Shown: piece by piece, positions 57,003 to 64,000 of the stretch
Layout of the letters: each line of letters starts with the position of its first letter
How positions within the stretch are numbered: the first letter of the stretch is position 1
Source: Hawksworthiomyces lignivorus
Lineage: Eukaryota; Ascomycota; Sordariomycetes; Ophiostomatales; Ophiostomataceae
Direction: 5' to 3'
Assembly (NCBI GenBank): GCA_002917075.1
Contig: NTMA01000006.1
Location: forward strand, 248,001-312,000
DNA: 64,000 nucleotides
Position numbers and translations under genes: made by a program
The notes under the pieces: model-generated
Told to the model about the DNA's origin: nothing
The model's input: only the letters and a program-made list of their open reading frames with translations
Database searches by the model: none

Positions 57003-58949
57003 TCAGATCGATGCCTGCATTTGCTTCAGCTGCTCCTCGGTCGGATCATCGGAAATCCAAGGACCCTTTTCCTCGTCTGTTGCATTGAGGAACCCCTCAG
57101 CACGCTTCAGCGTTTGCACATCTAGGTCGGTAACATAAGCCTTGCCGTCGGACAATTTGAGACGGACCTCGTGCTCCGTGGATAGCATCATATCGTCCTT
57201 GGCCAGCCTACGTGCACCCTCGAAGACAGTCATTACCCGTTTCCGCATTGTCATCTGGCCTTTGTCGAAGCCCCACGAGGTCGGGTAATTTTGTCTGCTC
57301 CGACGGGAACGGGCCTTACCAGTAAAGGGAACACCTCCACGCGAGTGTGTCATACCGCGCGATTTCTGCACTCCATTGATTGGGTTCCCTTTGGCTGATC
57401 TTTTAGGCGAACCCTGAATACCTTTGACAGAACCACCATCATTTTGGCTTTCGTCATCTCCACACTCTTCCTCGGCCAAGTCCTCGTCATCCTCTTCGTC
57501 GAGGCTAGCAGCCGGCATCATGAGTGTCGACAAGACTTGGTTTTTCTCTAGGGTGGCCTTCACTTCTTGATCGTTCTCGACCTCTGCCAACCGAGACGCA
57601 TTCACAGCCTCGGCAGGGTCTTCTTGTTGCACAATTCGCAACACGCAGTCATCAAGATGCTCATAAAATTCTTGGGCGTTGGAGAAAGTCTGCGAGCAAG
57701 TGCTGCACTTTCCAGTGGCATCGGGAGCATAGGTAGTAAGTTTCTGAGCGCCATTAACACCACTGACTGTTGGCTTCTTCCTGCTGTTCGGAGGTGTCTG
57801 TTCAACACCATGGACAGCAGTCAGATGGCGTTTGAATACATCAGCGCGGTTGAAAGACTTCTCTGCCGAGGAACCGGATCCCGGACAAAAACCGCACACC
57901 ATGGTTCCTTTATAGTGTGTAAGCGTATGGCGGTTTTTGTCATACTTGCGAGCAAAACCTTTAGTGTGGTATTCGCAAGTCTGGATTGGGCACTTCTCCG
58001 GTCGCTCATTTTGGTGAGTGAGCATATGGGCACGCAGATCCTTATAACGTTTACCACAATCTGGATGGGGACACCTCTGCTTCTCCTTCCCTTCTCCATC
58101 TGAGAATTGTTGTTCGGCCGAGGAGAAACCAGAGAACGAGCTCCGGCTGCCCCGGCTGCCCTGGTCACCCATTGACGTTGCAGCCAGAAACGGGCTGCTG
58201 AACTGTGGATATGTGGTGCCTGCACTGGTAGGATATGGAGAAATGGAACCGGCCTTTAGCTCTGGCGAGTCATTGGGTGAAGCGGAAAATGGTGTCTGGT
58301 TGGGTGGTGGTGGATATGTTTCAAAGGTTGGAATTCCCATTGTGCGAACTTCTGCATGCAGAATCGAGGGGTCTGCTGTAAAGTGCCAAAAAATCAATAT
58401 GAGACTCATTGTTTGCTTGGCCTGCGGACAAGCCAACAGAATGATGAGGAACTTACCAACGAATGATTTTGGTTGCGGGAACTCAAAGTGTGTTATCTCA
58501 TCCATGTGGCTGTTGGAGTAGCTATATTCACCGGGTGCATAGAAGTCGCCTTGGCTAACGATGTTTGGGCTCACACTCAAGCCCTGCGGCGCTAGCCACT
58601 CAGAAACGGCTGCGGGAAGGTCGTGATGCGAACGTGGTGAACCAACCGCAGATGAGGGAGCAGATGGCCCAGAAGCAGTAGAGAGACTTGAAGAAACATG
58701 CATCTCGGGATCTTCATGGTACATTGTTGGTGACATATGGTCCCCAAACATGCTCGTAAAAGGGGCTTCTGAATAGAGAACGCTGCTATTATTAAACGCT
58801 ACAGATGTCGAGGGGTAGCAGTCTGGGTGAGATTGTTGGAAGAAGCCTTCGGAAGACATTTGTTGGCCAATGCTCAGATGTGGCGAAGAAAACACTCCAT
58901 GAGGTGGCTCTGGGTAGAGAGAACTGAAATCTTCGGAACTGCTGCGCAT
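57003..58949 (-). CDS. C2H2 zinc-finger transcription factor
   Basis: Two exons, 58949-58457 and 58375-57003, encode 621 residues. The N-terminal 260 residues are Ser/Pro-rich. Three fingers follow: Cys266/Cys271/His281/His285, Cys293/Cys298/His314/His318 and Cys325/Cys328/His348/His353, with linkers typical of DNA-binding C2H2 proteins (THQNERPEKCP). A further CSTCSQTF..EHLDDC motif near residue 390 resembles a degenerate finger. An acidic patch (DEEDDEDLAEEECGDDE) and a conserved-looking C-terminal block (MTMRKRVMTVFEGARRLAKD) complete it. The intron is 81 nt, stop-free and in frame (see findings). I do not recognise a named orthologue; target genes are unknown. Confidence 0.88.
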   Translation of the reverse strand: MRSSSEDFSSLYPEPPHGVFSSPHLSIGQQMSSEGFFQQSHPDCYPSTSVAFNNSSVLYSEAPFTSMFGDHMSPTMYHEDPEMHVSSSLSTASGPSAPSSAVGSPRSHHDLPAAVSEWLAPQGLSVSPNIVSQGDFYAPGEYSYSNSHMDEITHFEFPQPKSFVGKFLIILLACPQAKQTMSLILIFWHFTADPSILHAEVRTMGIPTFETYPPPPNQTPFSASPNDSPELKAGSISPYPTSAGTTYPQFSSPFLAATSMGDQGSRGSRSSFSGFSSAEQQFSDGEGKEKQRCPHPDCGKRYKDLRAHMLTHQNERPEKCPIQTCEYHTKGFARKYDKNRHTLTHYKGTMVCGFCPGSGSSAEKSFNRADVFKRHLTAVHGVEQTPPNSRKKPTVSGVNGAQKLTTYAPDATGKCSTCSQTFSNAQEFYEHLDDCVLRIVQQEDPAEAVNASRLAEVENDQEVKATLEKNQVLSTLMMPAASLDEEDDEDLAEEECGDDESQNDGGSVKGIQGSPKRSAKGNPINGVQKSRGMTHSRGGVPFTGKARSRRSRQNYPTSWGFDKGQMTMRKRVMTVFEGARRLAKDDMMLSTEHEVRLKLSDGKAYVTDLDVQTLKRAEGFLNATDEEKGPWISDDPTEEQLKQMQASI

Positions 58950-60906
58950 TGTGTTGAGAGGTGAACGGGTTTAAAAATACCGTAGGTTAAGTGGAGACAG
59001 TCAAATTTTTTGAGGCAGAAAATCTCATACGAGGGAGCCACCGGAAAAGTGAGACTGGTTTGGTGAGATTCTTGGAATGTCTCAAATACAAGAGAATTCC
59101 CTCCGTAAAATTGCCTACTAACACTTACCATCCGTTAGCTATGGCCCACATACATAATGAATCACATGGAAAGGGAGAGGGATGAATGGGCATGGCGACT
59201 TACAACGACTCTCATAACAAAATAGCACAGGATGTGGTATGTAAGAGAAAATGATACTCCGGAAATTCTCCTGCTGCTACTGCGTAAGAGCTCGTGTTCT
59301 TGCTTGTTCTGTTGTTTAAACACCCGCTTGAAAGCGTGTTGAGCTTGTTGGCAGAGAGACCAGGTGAAGCTTGATCAAAAACGAAGGTGGAGGTCAGCCT
59401 GCTAGTGAATGAGAGGCAAGGCTCTGCGATGTCTTTAAATTCTTGGAATGGACAGAGTTAAACAGTTTAAAGAATATCTCAAATTTTGATAATGGGGTCT
59501 TCGACGATAGATATATACTCAACACCCCATACTCCAGACTCCATATTCCGACCTGATAGAATGATTTCAGGAAGAAACAGATCTCTGTGCTGGATAGGGC
59601 AGAGACAAGGGAGTGAGGGAGGCTTGGACAGGGTATCTCGAACAAGGGGGAGGGGTGAGCGGATGTCCTGTAGAAGTGTGGGGGGTGCGAAAAGGGGGTG
59701 TGGCCTCCCAATCGGCAGACCAAGAGGGTACAAAAGTACGAAACCAAGTTACAAAATGGCAAGTACCTAAAGGTTTTCTGCTTCGTGAGGTGCTCTGTTG
59801 CCCTACTGAGTTGGTCCTGACCCACTTCCCACCGCGGGTGATAGGAATCGTTGTTTCCTACTCTATCCATTGTATACCAGGGTGGGCACCAAGGCACCTC
59901 TTATTTTCCGCAGTGGGTATCATGACCAGTCATCCCATGTATCTTACGGGGGTTATACTGCTAGACAGACGCTATGTACTGTAGCACTCTTTCACGGCAT
60001 CATGGCATATCGTAAACAGAGTACGTCTCTGGCAGTGACCTTTTTGACTTTGCAAGACTTGGCTACAGTGAAAGATCATAATGGATGGGACATAATTCCT
60101 GTACTACTAAGTCTGCTTCTACAAAATCAGCAGTAAAACTGCTATCCATTTCAGTTACTTACGGCCATGAACTTTACCGGTCAAGCAGAATTCCCAGTTG
60201 AAAAAAAAAAAGGTTCAGAAATAATAGACAACTCTTAGGACTATGAGAAAGCCATCCAGAGTAGGGGAAATGGGTAGCTAATCACTCCTTCACAGCGGCA
60301 TGTGTCGTTTGGTCCAGGCCAGGCTATTTTCCTGATGTCTCTGAACCACGCCAACCAGAATTCCAAGCACCTCATTATGGTTGCTTTTTTTTTCTTTTCT
60401 CCCCCTCCCCCCATTTCGATTTTTGTCCTTCCCGCTTTGTGAAAAGGGGGCTATTCCAAAATAGGAGCAGAGAAGCGAAAAAGCAACAGCGGAAAGGACC
60501 CTGCTGGCTGGCACCTGGGTATTAATTATTGTTTGCTATAGGGGTAGCAGTCGGGACGTGCAGTGGCTCTAATCAAATCGCAGTGGGATGTTTCGAGAGT
60601 GCACCAAATCACCAATATACTTTTAAGCCCCTGTTTCTGAGGTCCTGATCCCTATCTCCAGGCCTAGCATTTCTGAACTTCTGGTCCATCAGTCGCCCTC
60701 GCTTCTAGTACCATACTTACTTACTGGCAGGTTTGGCTTCTTAATCACAGTCAGAAAGGACAAGGGGGTCGAGGTTGGATGCAAGAAGCCAAATCTACCT
60801 TATACATCCGTGGTTGGTAAAATGAGTTCTCGCTCGTTAGTGCGCTCAGACAAGGCTTGTTCACTTGCGATGCACGATAAAATTACTCTTTTCCTTTCCA
60901 CTCTTT

Positions 60907-60944
60907 TTCTTCTTCTTCTACTGTACTTCTTCTTCTTCTTCTTC
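60907..60944 (+). repeat. (TTC)n microsatellite, two blocks
   Basis: Four TTC units, a short interruption, then six TTC units. Confidence 0.8.
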
Positions 60945-60970
60945 CTCCCTTAAAAATTCTTTTATCAAAG

Positions 60971-60991
60971 AACCCCCCAAGATTGGGGGTT
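60971..60991. repeat. GC-rich hairpin
   Basis: AACCCCCCAA GA TTGGGGGTT can pair as CCCCCAA/TTGGGGG with a 2-nt loop (longer in practice) and a further AA/TT after one unpaired C. It lies 26 bp after the TTC repeat in otherwise AT-rich DNA. Confidence 0.4.
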
Positions 60992-63900
60992 AGCAAAATG
61001 TTTATTTGAAGTTACGCTAGAGAAGTATTATAATAGATTCATCCTGCATTTGGCACGCGTAGACACACAGACGATATTTTTGGCGTAACAATATTGCTAG
61101 GAAATCTGAAAATCGTTAAGTAATATCTGATATTTAGCAGAGAGGTTGCGATTTCGCCTGGCCTTGGATATTTTATTTGTGGATAAGAAGCTGTCTCCCA
61201 ACCCTCAATACATTGCGGCAAAACATTGTATATTGTGAATGCATAACAGAGAGTGTGCTAGACCTATTCTGACGGCTTGGAGAAAGATTCACTTAACGTC
61301 CAATATTTCTCTTTTTTCTGCGCTTATGTTGCCCAAGTGGAGTTGGCTCCCTCCCGATTCCCACGCCACATTCCACGCCCCTCTGCTCTACTCCGTACTC
61401 CAATTCGACAGGACAACTCTGAATAGTACTTGAAGTGCCGATAGATGGAAAAGAAGCGCTATCTTGACAAGAAACGAGAAACCAGTCGGTAGGTATTAGT
61501 TCGATCACATTGCATGGCAATTAGATAATTTCTAGCGTGCAAAAAGCAAGAGATGATATTTAGTATGATCTTGTCCGGCATCCCCTAATTTCGCCACAGG
61601 CACACTGAAAAGCAATGAAGCTATTATTCTTTCCTTCCGCAACAGAGGAAGGTTTAAAAAGGTAGAATTTATGGTGCTTCGCGTACGTTTTGGGTGAGGA
61701 AACATAACCGACGAAACTACTGGTGGACAACTGACATGTGTGATGCAAAGAAACCAGCGTCTGAATGCAAGTTGATGAAAATAGTTCATCGTGTCAAGAG
61801 AAACTGATCAATGGTTGACCGCCAAAATTGGAGGGAAACAACTTTGGCTTTGCCAATATGGTGGAGGCTCAAGCTCCCGTGAGGCTATGAAGCTCTTCGA
61901 ACCAAAACGGCGCCCTAAAAAGCGATTTGATACTGGACTTTGCCACCAGCAGAAGCAGTTCCCAAAACCTACTCGTATAGGATGGAGCGGAATCATTCGG
62001 GTAAGGCGCCGGCCTAGCCTACGCTTTATGTGCCTCTGGTCCTACTTGTGCTCGCACCATACACAGTATGAATTCACTCAGCCCATTAGTTCAACTTTTA
62101 TGAATAATTTGTATAAATATCTGTCAATCGTATTAAGCAGACCTAGAGAGCTTGCCGTGGCACAACCAATGGTCCAGATTTGCAGTGCCCGTGGGCAGAT
62201 GGAGAGCTTCATGGATTCGGTTGGCCAGGTCTGGAGTGCAGAATACAGAATAGGCTCATTTGGGGATTTTGGCAGATTTTTGCTCGCACAATTTTTAGTC
62301 TGGGTTGTATTCTTAGAGCACATCGCACAGCCTTATGAAATGCGCTAAGAGAAATAGCCACCGCCTCATCTGTGCTCTCTTGGTTTAAAGGCTCTTTCGA
62401 ACCCTTTTGGTAGGTTGTCTTTGTATGAATCTGCGCTCGAGGGATGAGACTCCTTCTTTGGAACGAATGGAATAAGGATTGAAAGTATATCTTGTTTGCT
62501 TGGCATCTAGTACACAATACTAAAAAGCTATTCGCTTTCCTCTAGGTAAGCGAAAGCAAAAGGCGGGCAAATTTGCTTGAAGAGGAATGCAATATCGTGT
62601 TAGACATGTAACATGTTAATAGATAGGATCAAGTCAAAAGCGGACAATCTTCCAGCAGACAAAACGTAACGCGATGAGTACGATAATAAACGAAATAAGA
62701 TGAAGTAAATCGAAGCATCCCCGCCACCAGAAATTCTACCCCACGTGCGCCAACTCCGCGATGTGCTAATACCGCAATATCTAAAACAGAAAATTCGAAG
62801 TAATAATACCGCTTGCCTCGGAGTGTACCTAGGTGTGTGGCAGCACCTTGCTACAAAAGGGGTAGTATAATATTGTGTCTGAGCAGGCCTGTCCGCTAGA
62901 AGCTCCACTACCTAGAAGTAGATCCCCATCATCCTAGCAGTAGATACTCCGTATGAAGACTGTATACAAACATCCTGGCTATATACATAAGCATATGCAC
63001 ATGTCTATCTGGTTTATCTATTTGTTCCACAATGTCGCATTTCCTTGCGAATCATTTTAGACAATCGCCGACCATATGGATCTTGTGTGTTTGTGCTGTG
63101 TAGATTTTGTGATGGCTTCTTAAACAATTGGGAGACGATTTTGTCTCGACACCCCATTTTTTTCACTAACCCCCCTGTCTCACAGATACCCTTGTGCCGC
63201 GCCGATCTTCTGCTTCATTTGACCCTAGTATTGTCTTAAACTGGGGACTATTTCGCTGAGTAGTCCGAACAAGTTGCCCTACTAGTAAGGGCCCACACAT
63301 AGTATTCCAACTTTGTACAGAGTAACTTTTAGCGCGCGGCCATGCATTTTCTTATTGCGGCGTAGATACGTGGGTAACTGGCATGGACAGTTCAGTACTT
63401 CAAACGGAGCAACAAACTCTCCATCTTTTCAGAACAGATTTACTGATTCAGCAAAATAACACCTACCTCGTAATATATGTACAATAAGTTTACCCACTGC
63501 TCTCTTCTCTCTGCTCTTGAAAGACGTCTACTCGTTTTCCTAATTTAGACATATTATGAAATTAACTAGCATCTCCACTTTGAGTATGATACTCAAACAA
63601 TGCTATGGAGAACGTGAGAACCATCGGGCTGGAGTGCAAAGATCTGGTCCAAATGAGACCATGTTCATATTGATCGAATAGTAAGAATTCATGAATATTT
63701 ACATAAGCCGTAGGCACATGTGAAGAACATGCTATGAATATCACTGCATTTATACACGTTCAGGTTCTCGCAGTGACGGAATCCTATTAGTCTGCCATCA
63801 TAATTGATATCCCAACCATCTCCTTTTTGATAGAGTTTTGTACATATCAAGATAATTCAATAAGCTCGTAAGCTAACCATTGAACTCGCAAGATTTTTTA

Positions 63901-64000
63901 TTATGATCATTACAAATTCTCCTCTAGGTAGCGGGCAATAACAGTTGGGTTGAATTGCTCCACGTTAATCTTACATTCAGACATAATAATCCGGGTAGTC

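Larger units (their letters stand above)
58950..64000. other. 5 kb without a convincing gene
   Basis: 58950 to about 59900 is the likely promoter and leader of the C2H2 gene. The longest frame, plus strand 61791-62348, begins with GTG; its first in-frame ATG is at 61887 and it has no domain, with competing frames on the other strand. Exact TACTCCGTA elements are at 61389-61397 and 62945-62953. A (TTC)n microsatellite is at 60907-60944 and a GC-rich hairpin at 60971-60991. Confidence 0.4.

Noticed and set aside
61791..62348. 185-codon plus-strand frame
   Set aside because: Starts with GTG, first ATG only at 61887, no recognisable domain, and overlapping frames on the other strand.
1..64000. 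CRISPR array, plasmid or viral elements
   Set aside because: No regularly spaced repeats and no viral or transposon proteins recognised; the window is a eukaryotic chromosome.

Overview
This window is nuclear DNA of a filamentous ascomycete (Pezizomycotina). The evidence is short GT..AG introns (about 52-125 nt, often with CTAAC- or CTGAC-like branch sites), a Zn2Cys6 regulator, a fungal P450, a DUF6590 protein, and PSD1-, Herp- and fibrillarin-like proteins of filamentous-fungal type. Protein style suggests Eurotiomycetes, perhaps Onygenales, but this is inference from memory. No tRNA, rRNA, CRISPR array, intact transposon or terminal repeat was recognised.

Layout. 0.5-12.2 kb is gene-rich: a Herp-like ubiquitin-domain ER protein (-), mitochondrial phosphatidylserine decarboxylase (+, sharing a divergent promoter with the former), a nitroreductase-family protein (-) and a diflavin-reductase-like FAD/NADPH protein (-). 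12.2-19.9 kb is almost gene-free. A Zn2Cys6 transcription factor with seven exons (-) lies at 19.9-22.3 kb. 22.3-36.1 kb is a 13.8 kb AT-rich desert. 36.1-39.8 kb carries an unrecognised split reading-frame block (-) and a five-exon cytochrome P450 (-). 43.1-45.4 kb encodes a coiled-coil protein of unknown function (-). 47.6-49.7 kb holds a nine-exon DUF6590 protein (+), assembled here from small symmetric exons. 51.0-54.0 kb is a ribosome-biogenesis pair, ribosomal protein uL22/L17 (-) and fibrillarin/NOP1 (+), divergent from a 594-bp promoter. 55.2-58.9 kb carries a Methyltransf_16-type methyltransferase (-) and a C2H2 zinc-finger factor (-). The remaining 5 kb has no convincing gene.

Working together. 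The only clear functional partnership is uL22 with fibrillarin: both serve ribosome production, and their shared promoter contains motifs resembling Homol-type and RRPE elements. Herp and PSD both relate to ER/mitochondrial membrane homeostasis and share an upstream region. The P450 has no biosynthetic backbone gene nearby, so a secondary-metabolite cluster is not supported.

Main leads: the unassigned coding-like block next to the P450, the DUF6590 gene built of phase-1 symmetric exons, a stop-free 81-nt intron encoding a hydrophobic peptide inside the C2H2 factor, micro-exons splitting the Zn2Cys6 cluster, and a recurrent TACTCCGTA element in intergenic DNA.
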